A stretch of 64,000 nucleotides of DNA. Source: an uncultured Pseudomonadota bacterium. GTDB taxonomy: Bacteria; Pseudomonadota; Gammaproteobacteria; Steroidobacterales; Steroidobacteraceae. The position numbers and the translations under genes are program-made. Positions 50,955 through 61,200 of the stretch are shown here, one piece after another. Under the pieces are notes generated by a model. The model did not search any database, was not told the DNA's origin, and saw nothing but the letters and a program-made list of their open reading frames with translations. Position 1 is the stretch's first letter, and the number at the start of each line of letters is the position of its first letter. The stretch lies in NCBI GenBank assembly GCA_903884105.1, contig CAISDJ010000016.1, forward strand, positions 124,001 to 188,000. The letters run 5' to 3'.

Positions 50955-52415
50955 TCAGCCCGGTTCGATCAGCCGTTCGTAGAGGTGTTCGTATTCCCTT
51001 CCCTGGATCTTCCAGGAGAAGTCCTGCGTCATGCCATTGCGCATGATCCGTGACCAGGTTTTCCGGTCCCCGTAGAGATCAAGGGCTGTGGAGAGCGCCC
51101 ACTGCATTGCCGGCCCGTCAAAATCGTTGAAGACGATGCCCGTGCCCTGGCCGCTCTGCGGATCCCACATCTGCACGGAATCGGCGAGGCCCCCGGTTCG
51201 TCTGACGACCGGCACGGTGCCGTACTTGAGGCTGTACATCTGGTTCAGTCCACAAGGCTCGTAGAGCGACGGCATGATGAACATGTCGCTGCCCGCTTCG
51301 ATCAGGTGAGCGAGCTCTTCGTGATAGCCGGTGTGGAAGGCGACCCTGCCGGGATACCGTCTCACCAGGGAGGTGAAGAAGCTGACATAGCGCGGTTCTC
51401 CCGAGCCGAGAATGGCGACCTGCAGCGGCCGCGAATCGAGGATCCCCGGCAGGGTGTCAAACAGCAGGTCAAAGCCCTTCTGTGCGGTCAGGCGGGACAC
51501 GATGCCCGCGAGTGGTACGTCGCTTTCCCGTTGCAACCCAAAGCGTTGCTGCAACTCTGCCTTGAGCTTGCCTTTGCCGCCCGGCTGGTCCGCGCTGTAG
51601 TGATGCGGCAGCAGTCTGTCGATTTCCGGATTCCAATCGTCGTAGTCGACGCCATTCAATATTCCAAGTGCTGGCAGGGCACGCGCTCGCAACGTGTCGT
51701 CCAGTCCGTACCCGCCTTCTGGGGTGCAGATTTCTTTCGCGTAGGTGGGGCTCACGGTCGAGACGCCATCTGCAAGCAGGATGCCCTGACGCAACCAGTT
51801 GATGCTGCTCCTCGAGAGTTCGCCTGCATCCAGCAGCCCGGGCGTGGCATCGAGGCCCAATTCCGTCGCCGTGGAGGCCGGAAAGACGCCCTGGTAACCG
51901 ATGTTGTGGATCGTGAGCAGCGTTCGTGTCCGGGCAAACAGCGCATCCCACGCGTAACGAGTGCGCAGCAGCAGGGGCAGCAGACTCGCGTGCCAGTCGT
52001 TGCAATGAATGACGTCAGGTTGGAAGCGCATCCGCTGGCAGGACTCGACGACAGCGATCTGGAACAGGAAGAAACGCTGGTGTTCATCTGCGGCGTTGGA
52101 ATAGAGCGAGTCGCGCGCAAAGAACTGCGGGCAGTCCACCAGATAGACGGGCACGCCAGAGCCGGGAAGCGTCGTAGAGAGCAACGAGAATTCCACCTGT
52201 CTCGAGCCCAAATGGGCAACCACCTGCTGGATCCCGGGTACGGCCACGGGTGTCTGGCCGCGCAGGTCGATTGTCGAGTAGTGCGGCATGAAGAGCCGCA
52301 CATCGTGTCCCCGGTCGTGCAAGTAACGACCGAGTGCGCCGGCCACGTCAGCAAGCCCGCCGGTCTTTGCGAGTGGTGTGACTTCCGAAGCTACAAAACA
52401 GATCTTTCGCGACAT
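50955..52415 (-). CDS. glgA: Glycogen synthase
   Basis: 486-aa GT5 glycosyltransferase that extends alpha-1,4-glucan from ADP-glucose. It starts MSRKICFVASEVTPLAKTGG with the substrate-binding KTGGLADVAGALGRYL motif. Others are HCNDWHASLLPLLLR, NGVDYDDWNP, IVSRLTAQKGFDLL and MPSLYEPCGLNQMYSLKYGT, ending with GTIPVVRRTGG-like GTVPVVRRTGGLAD. It converges with the LEA14-like gene. Confidence 0.95.
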   Translation of the reverse strand: MSRKICFVASEVTPLAKTGGLADVAGALGRYLHDRGHDVRLFMPHYSTIDLRGQTPVAVPGIQQVVAHLGSRQVEFSLLSTTLPGSGVPVYLVDCPQFFARDSLYSNAADEHQRFFLFQIAVVESCQRMRFQPDVIHCNDWHASLLPLLLRTRYAWDALFARTRTLLTIHNIGYQGVFPASTATELGLDATPGLLDAGELSRSSINWLRQGILLADGVSTVSPTYAKEICTPEGGYGLDDTLRARALPALGILNGVDYDDWNPEIDRLLPHHYSADQPGGKGKLKAELQQRFGLQRESDVPLAGIVSRLTAQKGFDLLFDTLPGILDSRPLQVAILGSGEPRYVSFFTSLVRRYPGRVAFHTGYHEELAHLIEAGSDMFIMPSLYEPCGLNQMYSLKYGTVPVVRRTGGLADSVQMWDPQSGQGTGIVFNDFDGPAMQWALSTALDLYGDRKTWSRIMRNGMTQDFSWKIQGREYEHLYERLIEPG

Positions 52416-52472
52416 GAGCGCGAAGTCTAGCAGAGCGCTGCGCCGCGTCCGCTTCCTAGGCCTGCGCGAGGA

Positions 52473-52973
52473 TCAAGCCTTGGGGTAGCTGTTGTCGCTT
52501 TCAGCCGTGCTCTCTTGCTCGTCGCGCGGCGGCTTGAATGCCGAGAATACGCTGCCCTGCAGCTTGTTCCAGGCCTCGAGATTCTGCCGAGTCAGTTCGG
52601 CCATCGTATTGAGCGGCGCGGCAGTCATGATCTTGCTCATCTGGGACTGCATGACGTCCTGCTGCTGCATGAACGTCTCGATGCTCTTTTCAAGATAGCC
52701 GCTCAGGAAGCCCTGCATCGCGTTGCCGTAGTAGCGGATCAGCGACTCGAGCACCTGCGTTGAAAGGATGGGGCGGCCAAACTGCTCCTGTTCCGCGATT
52801 ACCTGCAGCAGGATGTGGCGCGTGATGTCCTCGCCGGTCTTGTCATCGACCACCTTGATCTTCTCGCCGCTGATGATCAGCGTGCGAATGTCGTCCAGGG
52901 TGATGTGGCGACTTTGCGAGGCGTCGTACAGTCGACGGTTCGCATACTTCTTGATCAGGCGTTCTGCGGTCAT
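52473..52973 (-). CDS. phaR: Polyhydroxyalkanoate synthesis repressor
   Basis: 166 aa from ATG 52973. The N-terminal DNA-binding domain reads RLIKKYANRRLYDASQSRHI then DIRTLIISGEKIKVVDDKTG, and the PHB-binding region is RHILLQVIAEQEQFGRP and LIRYYGNAMQGFLSGYLE. PhaR binds PHB and represses phasin and pha genes when no polymer is present. The tail is acidic. A TTG six codons upstream is an alternative start. The phasin gene lies upstream in the same direction. Confidence 0.93.
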   Translation of the reverse strand: MTAERLIKKYANRRLYDASQSRHITLDDIRTLIISGEKIKVVDDKTGEDITRHILLQVIAEQEQFGRPILSTQVLESLIRYYGNAMQGFLSGYLEKSIETFMQQQDVMQSQMSKIMTAAPLNTMAELTRQNLEAWNKLQGSVFSAFKPPRDEQESTAESDNSYPKA

Positions 52974-53103
52974 TGGGCACTCTGTGGTCAAGCGAACTTT
53001 TCAGGACTCCGCGGACAACCTCTCGGGTCGGAAGTCCTCCCTCGGCACCCTAGAATAGGAGAGACTCTGCCGCATCGCAAAAGTGCCGTAAGGGAAAGGG
53101 GGC

Positions 53104-53139
53104 AAAAAAAAGGACAGCGACCGTTGGGCCGCCGTCCTT
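53104..53139 (-). terminator. Intrinsic terminator after the phasin gene
   Basis: On the minus strand AAGGACGGCG and CGCTGTCCTT form a 10-bp stem with one mismatch, followed by a run of eight T. It lies 63 bp after the phasin stop and separates it from phaR. Confidence 0.85.
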
Positions 53140-53201
53140 CAGAGGGGGATTCGAACAGAGGACAGCAAGAAGCGGGAAACGAGAGCTTTAAGTTGGGTGG
53201 C

Positions 53202-53540
53202 TTAGGCGACCTTCAAGGCGGCCGTTTCATCGACCCACTTCGTGAAGCCCGTCTGGGCATCAGTGGCGATCTTCGAGAAATCCTGCGAGCGCTTCGTCAG
53301 CTTTTCGATGAGGTTCGATGCCAATTCACTCTGCTTCGACACCAATTCGCCGACATCCTTGGTCTGCGAGGCGCTCTGCAGCTGCTCGATGCCGAAAGTC
53401 AGGTAGTCACCAGCAAGCGAGTACTGGTAACGAGCAACCTGCTCGAGCGTCTTGACCGCCATCTCGTTGAACTTGATCGCGGGAGCCAGCATGCGCTTGG
53501 AAAAATCGACATAATCGGTCACGGCAAATGGGGTGTTCAT
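53202..53540 (-). CDS. Phasin family protein
   Basis: 112-aa all-helical amphipathic protein typical of phasins that coat PHA granules. It has DFSKRMLAPAIKFNEMAVKT, LEQVARYQYSLAGDYLTFGI, EQLQSASQTKDVGELVSKQS and TKRSQDFSKIATDAQTGFTK. ATG 53540 has GAGGAA 7 nt upstream. Divergent from phaE. Upstream carries repeated TGCAGTGC motifs suggesting PhaR control. Confidence 0.9.
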   Translation of the reverse strand: MNTPFAVTDYVDFSKRMLAPAIKFNEMAVKTLEQVARYQYSLAGDYLTFGIEQLQSASQTKDVGELVSKQSELASNLIEKLTKRSQDFSKIATDAQTGFTKWVDETAALKVA

Positions 53541-53635
53541 TCTGAATTCCTCTGCGGTTGGGCTACTGGGCTTGGTAATCCACGCCTCTAGGGAGGAATT
53601 ACCGGATACGGCTAGACTGTACCCCAGGTTTATAC

Positions 53636-53661
53636 TGCAGTGCAATAACTTTTTGCAGTGC
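53636..53661 (-). promoter_or_regulatory. Candidate PhaR operator upstream of the phasin gene
   Basis: TGCAGTGC occurs twice (53636-53643, 53654-53661), 18 bp apart, separated by an A/T tract, in the 300-bp region between the divergent phasin and phaE genes. Literature PhaR sites are TGC-rich (CTGC-N-GCAG type) repeats. Assignment is by location and motif style; no binding data. Confidence 0.4.
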
Positions 53662-53844
53662 GTTATTCGAACCTGGCCGTTGGTCTGTCCCGGGCACGAT
53701 GGAATGTTGCTTATTGTATAAATATCATAATCTTATTGGTATGAGTGGTAATGCAAGCAGGCGCGTGGGAGAGGTGCGAAATGCAGGGGCTGGACGCCGG
53801 GGCGCTCAGAGTTTTGCATTGCGAGAGCGAGGCGCCGGCGCCTA

Positions 53845-54645
53845 ATGAGTAGCACCGGTGGGCCGGCTGGCGACTGGGTTCATGCCTGGATTGAAGGGCA
53901 GAAGACCGCGTTCGCGAAGTGGAGCGGCGAGCGGCAGCCCGCCGGTGTACCCGGAATCAAATCGATCTCAGAACTCTTCGCGCCCGCCCTCGCGGCAGCT
54001 CAATCTGCACTGGGCGCAGGTGCGGCAAGGGGGATGCCCGGCTCACTCGGGCTTCTTTGGGGCGGCCAGGGCGCGGCTGCTACCGGTGCCGCTACGGGCA
54101 CCTGGGGCATCCCCGGGGTCGGCCCCCTGCGCGAGCAACAAGCGGCCGCACAGGCGATGGCAAGTGCCCTTGCCGACGTCGAGCGTCTGTCGCTCGAGAT
54201 GGCGGGTACCCTCGCCAGGATCCATGCCGATACGCTCGATCTGCTGGCGCGCCGGGCCGCTGAACAGGCGAACCAGGGCAAGCCGGTGGAAGACGTCAAG
54301 GCGCTGTACGACCTCTGGATCGACTGCGGCGAGGTGACCTACGCGAAGGTTGCGCATAGCGATGCGTATTGCCGTTTGCAGGCGGATCTTTGCAATTCCG
54401 GCGTCCGCTTCCAGGCAGCAGAGCGGCAACAGATGGAACGTTGGCTCAAGCTCCTCGATCTGCCCACGCGAGCGGAGGTCAATACCCTCAACCTGCGTAT
54501 CCGGGACCTGCAGCGCCGGCTGGAGTCGGCTATGGCACGGACGCCCACTGCACCCAAGGCGTCGCTGCGGAAGCCGGCAAAGAAACCCGTGACCGCTCGC
54601 GCAGCGCCGGTTCGAGCCCAACGCACGTCGCGTCTGAAGTCCTGA
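53845..54645 (+). CDS. phaE: Class III PHA synthase subunit PhaE
   Basis: 266 aa. PhaE partners PhaC in class III synthases. Family features are the N-terminal WVHAWIEGQKTAFAKWSG, the central VKALYDLWIDCGEVTYAKVA and the FQAAERQQMERWLKLLDLPT block near the C-terminus. A Gly/Ala-rich stretch lies at residues 55-90, and a basic Lys/Ala/Arg tail ends it. phaC starts 6 bp after its stop. Confidence 0.9.
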   Translation: MSSTGGPAGDWVHAWIEGQKTAFAKWSGERQPAGVPGIKSISELFAPALAAAQSALGAGAARGMPGSLGLLWGGQGAAATGAATGTWGIPGVGPLREQQAAAQAMASALADVERLSLEMAGTLARIHADTLDLLARRAAEQANQGKPVEDVKALYDLWIDCGEVTYAKVAHSDAYCRLQADLCNSGVRFQAAERQQMERWLKLLDLPTRAEVNTLNLRIRDLQRRLESAMARTPTAPKASLRKPAKKPVTARAAPVRAQRTSRLKS

Positions 54646-54650
54646 CCGCC

Positions 54651-55733
54651 ATGGCTGCGCAACTCGAAGGAAGCAATGGCGTGCCCGGTGGGGAAGCTGG
54701 ATTCGGTGCGGACATGGCCGCAGGCCTAGAGGCACTGCGCGGGATTGGCGATGTCGAGATCGCTCCCACGCTGAAGGATGCCGTCTACCGTGAAGACAAG
54801 CTGGTCCTCTACCGCTATCGGCCACTCGAGGGAGAGGCTTCGCGGACTCCCCAGTCAAAGCGCATTCCACTTCTGATCTGCTATGCGCTCGTCAATCGCC
54901 CTTACATGCTGGACCTGCAAGAGGATCGATCGCTGATCCGCGGCTTGCTGAGACGTGGAATCGATGTCTATCTCATCGACTGGGGCATGCCGGACGGTGC
55001 GGATCGCTATCTCGAGCTCGACGACTACATCAATCGCTATCTGCATCACTGTGTCAGCCACGTTGCGGCTGCGCATGGGGCGGAAAAAGTGAACCTGCTG
55101 GGCGTGTGCCAGGGCGGCACGTTCAGCCTGTGTTATGCCGCAGCGCATCCGGAGCGGGTGCAGAATCTCGTCACCATGGTCACGCCAGTCGACTTCCGGA
55201 CACCAGACAACCTGCTTTCGAAATGGGTTCAGGGTGTGGACGTCGATGAGCTCGTCAGGGTTTCCGGCAATATTTCGGGTGAGCTGCTCAACTACGTCTT
55301 CCTGTCATTGATGCCGTTTCGGCTGCTCGGCCAGAAATACGCGGGAATCGGCGACATCGCCCATGATCCCGTGCAGCTGCGGAACTTCCTGCGGATGGAA
55401 AAATGGATTTTCGACAGCCCGGACCAGGCCGGCGAGGCTTTCCGGCAGTTCATCACGTGGTTCTATCGCGAGAACCGGCTGGTAACGGATACGCTGACCC
55501 TGGGGTCGGGCCCCGTCCATTTGCGCAACGTCACCATGCCCGTGCTGAACGTGTACGCCACCCAGGATCATCTGGTGCCGCCCGCAGCATCCACGGTACT
55601 CAAGGACCTGGTCGGCACGCCGGACTACACGCCTTATGCCTTTGATGGCGGCCACATCGGCATCTACGTCAGCGGCCGTGCACAGAAGGACTTGCCAGCC
55701 GTCATCAGCGACTGGCTAAGATCGCGCTCCTGA
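54651..55733 (+). CDS. phaC: Class III PHA synthase catalytic subunit PhaC
   Basis: 360 aa, the usual class III size. The catalytic triad is Cys153 in GVCQGG (lipase-like box), Asp306 in ATQDHLVPP and His335 in FDGGHIGIY; the spacing parallels Allochromatium PhaC (149/302/331). LICYALVNRPYMLDLQEDRS and DVYLIDWGMPDGADRYL are conserved. Polymerises 3-hydroxybutyryl-CoA on granules with PhaE. ATG 54651, 6 bp after phaE; the longer frame overlaps phaE and is rejected. Cysteine synthase follows after 39 bp. Confidence 0.95.
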   Translation: MAAQLEGSNGVPGGEAGFGADMAAGLEALRGIGDVEIAPTLKDAVYREDKLVLYRYRPLEGEASRTPQSKRIPLLICYALVNRPYMLDLQEDRSLIRGLLRRGIDVYLIDWGMPDGADRYLELDDYINRYLHHCVSHVAAAHGAEKVNLLGVCQGGTFSLCYAAAHPERVQNLVTMVTPVDFRTPDNLLSKWVQGVDVDELVRVSGNISGELLNYVFLSLMPFRLLGQKYAGIGDIAHDPVQLRNFLRMEKWIFDSPDQAGEAFRQFITWFYRENRLVTDTLTLGSGPVHLRNVTMPVLNVYATQDHLVPPAASTVLKDLVGTPDYTPYAFDGGHIGIYVSGRAQKDLPAVISDWLRSRS

Positions 55734-55772
55734 AACCAAGAACATTTCCAGATAATCCCGGAGACAAGACTC

Positions 55773-56714
55773 ATGATCTACGACAGCATTCTCGGCACCA
55801 TCGGACGGACGCCTGTCGTGCGCATCAACCGGCTCGCACCCAAGCACGTCACGCTGTATGCGAAGTGCGAGTTCTTCAATCCCTTGAGTTCGGTCAAGGA
55901 TCGTCTCGCGATCGCGATCATCGAGGATGCCGAGCGCCGCGGCACGCTGCAGCCCGGCCAGACGGTCGTCGAGGCAACGTCGGGCAATACCGGCATTGCG
56001 CTTGCGATGGTGTGCGCCGCGAAGGGGTACTCCTTCGTTGCGGTCATGGTCGAAACCTTTTCCATGGAGCGCCGCAAGATCATGCGGGCACTCGGGGCGA
56101 AGGTCATCCTGACCCCGGCCGCCGAACGGGGCTCCGGAATGGTCCGCAAGGCGGCGGAACTGGCTGCCAAGAATGGCTGGTTCCTGGCGCGGCAATTCGA
56201 GAATCCGGCCAATCCGGAGTATCACCGCAACACCACGGGGCCCGAGATCCTGAGTGACTTTGCAGGTCGACGCCTCGACTTCTGGGTGACGGGCTGGGGC
56301 ACCGGGGGCACTCTGAGCGGGGCGGGGGACATGATCAAGAGGGCGCGACCCGGCGTCCGCATCGTGGCAACCGAGCCGGCCAACGCTTCCCTGCTGGCTG
56401 GCCAGGAATTCAAGCCGCACAAGATTCAGGGCTGGACGCCGGACTTTCTGCCTGCCGTACTTGATCGGACAATCCCCGACGAAATCGTGCCCGTCACCGA
56501 TGAGGAAGCCCTCGGAACGGCGCGAGATCTGGCTCGGCTGGAGGGCATTTTCTGCGGCATCTCTTCAGGTGCCACCGTGGCCGCGGCCCTCAAGGTTGCA
56601 GCGCAGGCGCCGGCAGGGTCCGTCCTCCTCGCGATGCTTCCGGATACCGGAGAACGCTACCTCACGACAGCGCTATTCGAAGGCATTTCAGAGGGTTCCG
56701 ACGCGGAGATCTAG
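55773..56714 (+). CDS. cysK: Cysteine synthase
   Basis: 313-aa PLP enzyme. It starts IYDSILGTIGRTPVVRINRL. PLP Lys42 is in LSSVKDRLA, the TSGNTGIAL phosphate loop at residues 69-77, and the GTGGTLSGAG motif binds the cofactor. It makes L-cysteine from O-acetylserine and sulfide. The paralogue CysM or cystathionine beta-synthase-like members look similar, but CysK fits best. The gene follows phaC with 39 bp but no functional link is obvious. Confidence 0.88.
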   Translation: MIYDSILGTIGRTPVVRINRLAPKHVTLYAKCEFFNPLSSVKDRLAIAIIEDAERRGTLQPGQTVVEATSGNTGIALAMVCAAKGYSFVAVMVETFSMERRKIMRALGAKVILTPAAERGSGMVRKAAELAAKNGWFLARQFENPANPEYHRNTTGPEILSDFAGRRLDFWVTGWGTGGTLSGAGDMIKRARPGVRIVATEPANASLLAGQEFKPHKIQGWTPDFLPAVLDRTIPDEIVPVTDEEALGTARDLARLEGIFCGISSGATVAAALKVAAQAPAGSVLLAMLPDTGERYLTTALFEGISEGSDAEI

Positions 56715-56984
56715 GGCCGGGGCGCTGCCTGCGGCTAGCGGTCACCCGGGCTCCCATGCCCGGTTGTGGCCGCGCGCCTTTGCGAATCTTGGCGATTCTT
56801 TACAACCCCCAGCAGGGCTTGTCGCTATCCTTTGAATCGACTGGGTTCGTCGTCGCCCGGGTCTGGTCCCTTACGCAGAACCCGCCACCCATTGTGCGGT
56901 GCGGCCAGCGTACCTCCGGGTTAAACTTACGAGTTCACGTTCGACGCCAGGTTGCCCAGGTTGGGCAGTAGCAGCAGGATTTTC

Positions 56985-58250
56985 ATGCTTCCCAGTTCAC
57001 GCCCCACGATCATTGCCGGAGCCGTCGCTATTGCTGCCTTCCTGGGGCTAGCTTGGTACGTCACCACACACAAGCAGGCCTCGGCACCCGGTGGTGCTGG
57101 CGGGCCTCCTGCCGGCGCGGCTGCGCGTGGCCAACGGCCACAGGGTGGGCCTCCGCAGGGCGGAGGCGGAGCACCGAATGGCGGGGCTCCACGGGCCGAT
57201 GGTGCCGGCGGTGGTGCGCCGGGAGCAGGTGGAGCCGGAAATCGCAGTGGCGGTGCCGGTCGACCGGGCGGAGGTGCAGGTGGCCAGATGCCTGTCGTCG
57301 TCACGGTCAAGCTGCAAGAATCTTCTTTTGCCGATGCCGTCGAGGCGCTCGGCACCGCGAAGGCCAACGAGTCCGTGAACATCACGGCGAAAACCGCCAA
57401 TCGCATCGTGTCGATCCATTTTACTGAAGGCCAGCAGGTCAAGAAGGGCGACGTACTGCTCGAACTCGACGGCGTAGAAGCGTCGGCGGATCTCGCCGTG
57501 GCCGAAGCTGCGCTTGCCGACACCCGCAGCCAGTACAAGCGCAGCACCGAGCTGTTTGCGACCAAGGCGCTGTCGCAGGCCCAGATGGACCAGATCCAGT
57601 CGACCCTGCGGCAGAACGAAGCGCGTGTCTCTGCGGCACAGGGACGCATGAACGAAACGATCGTGCGGGCGCCCTTCAGCGGTCGAGTCGGGTTGCGCAA
57701 TGTGAGTGTCGGCAGCTACGTCACCCCCGCTGCGGTCATCACGACGCTCGACGACACGAGCCTCATCAAGCTCGATTTCTCGGTGCCTGAGATCTATCTC
57801 ACGATGCTCGCCAACGGGCTCGAGATCCAGGCAACCAGCACTGCCTATGCCGGGGTGCAGTTCAAGGGCAAGGTTGCAAGCATCGACAGCCGCATTGATC
57901 CCGTCAGCCGTTCCGTCATCGTCCGCGGCAACATCGACAATCGCGACAGTCGCCTGAAGCCGGGCATGTTCATGACCGTCCGCCTGCTGCGAGCCGAGGA
58001 CATGGTGCTCACGCTGCCTGAGCAGGCGCTGGTGCCGGAAGCAGATCGCCAGTTCGTGTTCGTTGTGTCAGATGGCCAGGTCAAGAAGACGGAAATCACC
58101 GTCGGCCGTCGTCGTCCCGGCGAAGTCGAAGTGCTGAAGGGGCTGCAGATGGGGGACATTGTCGTCTCCGAAGGGACGCAGAAGCTGGTTGATGGCACGA
58201 AGGTCCGCGTGGCAGGTGAAGAGCCGAAGAGACCGGAGAGCAAGTCATGA
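56985..58250 (+). CDS. RND efflux periplasmic adaptor (membrane-fusion protein)
   Basis: 421 aa from ATG 56985. One N-terminal hydrophobic helix (TIIAGAVAIAAFLGLAWYV) is followed by an unusual Gly/Pro/Ala-rich segment of about 65 residues (residues 35-100). The MFP core then appears: lipoyl half GTAKANESVNITAKT, coiled-coil hairpin TRSQYKRSTELFATKALSQA, RAPFSGRVGLRNVSVGSYV and barrel VPEIYLTMLANGLEI. The stop overlaps the pump start in ATGA. Part of a tripartite exporter whose outer-membrane gene is not in the window. Confidence 0.92.
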   Translation: MLPSSRPTIIAGAVAIAAFLGLAWYVTTHKQASAPGGAGGPPAGAAARGQRPQGGPPQGGGGAPNGGAPRADGAGGGAPGAGGAGNRSGGAGRPGGGAGGQMPVVVTVKLQESSFADAVEALGTAKANESVNITAKTANRIVSIHFTEGQQVKKGDVLLELDGVEASADLAVAEAALADTRSQYKRSTELFATKALSQAQMDQIQSTLRQNEARVSAAQGRMNETIVRAPFSGRVGLRNVSVGSYVTPAAVITTLDDTSLIKLDFSVPEIYLTMLANGLEIQATSTAYAGVQFKGKVASIDSRIDPVSRSVIVRGNIDNRDSRLKPGMFMTVRLLRAEDMVLTLPEQALVPEADRQFVFVVSDGQVKKTEITVGRRRPGEVEVLKGLQMGDIVVSEGTQKLVDGTKVRVAGEEPKRPESKS

Positions 58251-61200
58251 TTCTGTCCGAGGTATCGGTCCGCCGTCCCGTCTTCGCGATGGTGATCAGC
58301 ATGCTGTTGCTGCTCACCGGCATCATGGCAGCCCAGAAGCTCGCCATTCGCGAATATCCCGACATCAGCCGCCCGGTCGTCAACGTTTCCGTCACGTATC
58401 GAGGCGCTTCCGCCACGGTCGTCGAGTCGAAGGTCACGCAACTGCTCGAGAACCAGCTGGCGGGCGTGGAGGGCATCAGCAAGCTCACCTCGTCCAGCCA
58501 GGACGAGCGTGCGCAGATCAACCTCGAGTTCAGCCAGGACCGCGATCTCGAATCCGCTGCCAACGATGTCCGCGATCGGGTGTCCCGCGTGGCTTCGCAG
58601 CTCCCGACAGAAGCCGATACGCCCCGCATCGCGAAGGCGGACTCCAATGCCGGCATCACGATGTTCGTCAACGTCGTGGGCGAGGGCATGTCGCAGCTCG
58701 AACTCAGTGACTACGCTGATCGCAATGTCGTGGACCGCTTCTCGATCGTTCCGGGCGTTGCGACGGCCAGCGTCATCGGCGAGCGTCGCTTCGCGATGCG
58801 CGTTTGGTTGAATCGTTCTGCCCTGGCCGCGCGCCGGCTGACGGTTCAGGATGTCGAGGCGGCGCTGCGTGCCGAGAACGTCGAGTTGCCGGCAGGGCGA
58901 CTTGAGTCCCAACAGCGCGAATTCATCCTCAATACGGATGCGGGGATGGCGAGCGAGTCGTCGTTCCGCAACCTCGTGATCGGCCGTGGGGCCGATGGGT
59001 ACCTCGTCCGCCTCGGCGAAGTCGCCGAAATCAAGGTCGAAGCCGAAGACTTCCGCTCCATCTATCGCGCGACGGGACAGAATGCGGTCGGCGTCAGCAT
59101 CACGCCGACCTCCACGGCCAACGTGGTGGATATATCCCGCGGCATCCGTGCGGAGATCGAGCGCATGAAGCCGAACCTGCCCCCGGGCATGGATCTGTTC
59201 GTGTCGATCGACAACACCATATTCGTGTCCGAGTCCCTGAGCGAAGTCGAGCACACGATCTTCATCACCCTGGGCCTCGTGCTGGTCGTGATCTACGGGT
59301 TCCTCGGGTCTGCGCGGGCCACTCTCATTCCCGCAGTCACGATTCCCATCTCGATCATCTCCGCGTGCCTTGTCATGTCGTGGTTCGGGTACTCCATCAA
59401 TACGCTGACGCTGCTCGGCGCCGTGCTCGCCGTCGCGATCGTCGTCGACGACGCCATCGTGGTGCTGGAGAACATCGTGCGACGCATTGAGGCCGGCGAG
59501 CCCGCGCTGCTCGCGGCCGTCGATGGATCGCGCGAGATCGGGTTCGCAGTCATCGCGACGACGCTGGTGCTCTGCGCCGTGTTCCTGCCCATCTCGTTCA
59601 TGGAGGGCAACATCGGCAGGTTGTTCAGCGAATTCGGCGTCACGATCGCCGCGGGCATTGCGTTCTCCGCGATCATTGCGTTGTCCCTGGTGCCGATGAT
59701 GAGTTCCAAGCTGTTTGCCAATGGCATCCAGCATGGCAAGGTGTCCAAGGTCATCGACGCCGGCTATCAGCGACTCTCCGGTGCCTATGAACGCTCGCTG
59801 CGCGCCGCTACCCGGACTCCCTGGATGATCGTCGGCATCGCTGCGGCCACCGTTCCGCTTGCGTATGCGCTCTTCACCTCGCTGCCCAGCGAGTACGCAC
59901 CGCAGGAAGACCGGTCGCAACTGATCATCCGCGTGCAGGCGCCGGAAGGTGCGAGCCTCGCTTACATGGACCGCTACCTGCAGCAAGTGGAAAAGATCGT
60001 CCAGTCCGAAATCGACCTGGGCAATGCCGAGCGCATGATCGCGCGGACGGGTGGCTTTGGTGGCCGCGGCAACAGCGACGTCACGTCGGGCATGATCTTC
60101 CTGCCGCTGAAGTCATGGAGCGAGCGCAAGGATGCTGCACCGGTCATCGCCCAGCGGCTCAGGCTCCAATTGAATGACATTCCGGGCGTTCGCGTGAACG
60201 TCATTTCTCCTGCCAGCCTCGGTGTGGGCGGCGGCGGGCGGCCTGTGCAGCTCGTGCTCGGCGGCGGAACCTACGAAGAGCTGGTGAAGTGGCGCGATAT
60301 CGTGCTTGCGAAGGCTGCGGAGAATCCCGGCCTGCAGAATGTCGACTCCGACTATTCCGAGCGCTCGCCGCAGATCAAGATCTCGGTGGATCGCGACCGT
60401 GCTGCCGATCTCGGCATTTCGCTGACGACCGTAGGCCGTACGCTCGAGACCATGATGGGATCGCGTCGGGTCACCACGTTCCTGATGAACGGCGAGGAGT
60501 ACAACGTCGTCCTGCAGGCGCGCGAAAGCGATCGGGCCACGCCTTCCGATCTCGACAACATCTACGTGCGGTCAACGACGGGTGGTGGCCTCATCCCGCT
60601 GTCCAATCTCGTGAAGCTCGATGAAGTGGCTGGACCCCTGGAGCTCAAGCGCTTCGATCGGCTGCGCTCGATCACGATCCAGGCCGGTCTTGCCCCCGGC
60701 TATTCGCTGGGCCAGGCCCTCAATGACATGGAGAAGATGGTCCGCGCTGAACTGCCTGCGGAAGCCCAGATCAACTACGACGGCGAGTCTCGCGAATTCC
60801 GCTTGTCTGGGGGTGCGTTGTACACGACCTTCATGCTCGCGCTCGTCATCGTATTCCTGGTGCTCGCGGCGCAGTTCGAGAGCTTCAAGCACGCGTCCAT
60901 CATCATTTCCACGGTTCCGCTCGCGGTGACGGGCGCGTTGCTCGGCCTCTGGTTCCAGGGCAGCTCCATCAACGTGTTCAGCCAGATCGGTGCCGTCATG
61001 CTCATTGGGCTCGCAGCCAAGAACGGCATCCTGATCGTGGAGTTCGCCAACCAGCTGCGCGACCGTGGCACTGAGTTTTCCGAGTCGATCATTGGCGCGT
61101 CCATCATCCGCCTGCGCCCCGTGTTGATGACGAGCTTGTGCATGGTGTTCGGTGCGATGCCGCTGCTGCTGGCGGCCGGTGCCGGCGCCGAAGCGCGCAA

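Noticed and set aside
51306-52430. Plus-strand open frame antisense to glgA
   Set aside because: Shadow of a clearly conserved glycogen synthase gene.
53149-53170. GTTCGAATCC on the minus strand resembling a tRNA T-loop
   Set aside because: The flanking 5-base arms do not pair, and no acceptor, D or anticodon arms were found.
57845-59986. Minus-strand open frame of about 713 codons antisense to the RND pump
   Set aside because: Asp/His/Arg-rich shadow composition; the plus strand has a full-length RND pump.
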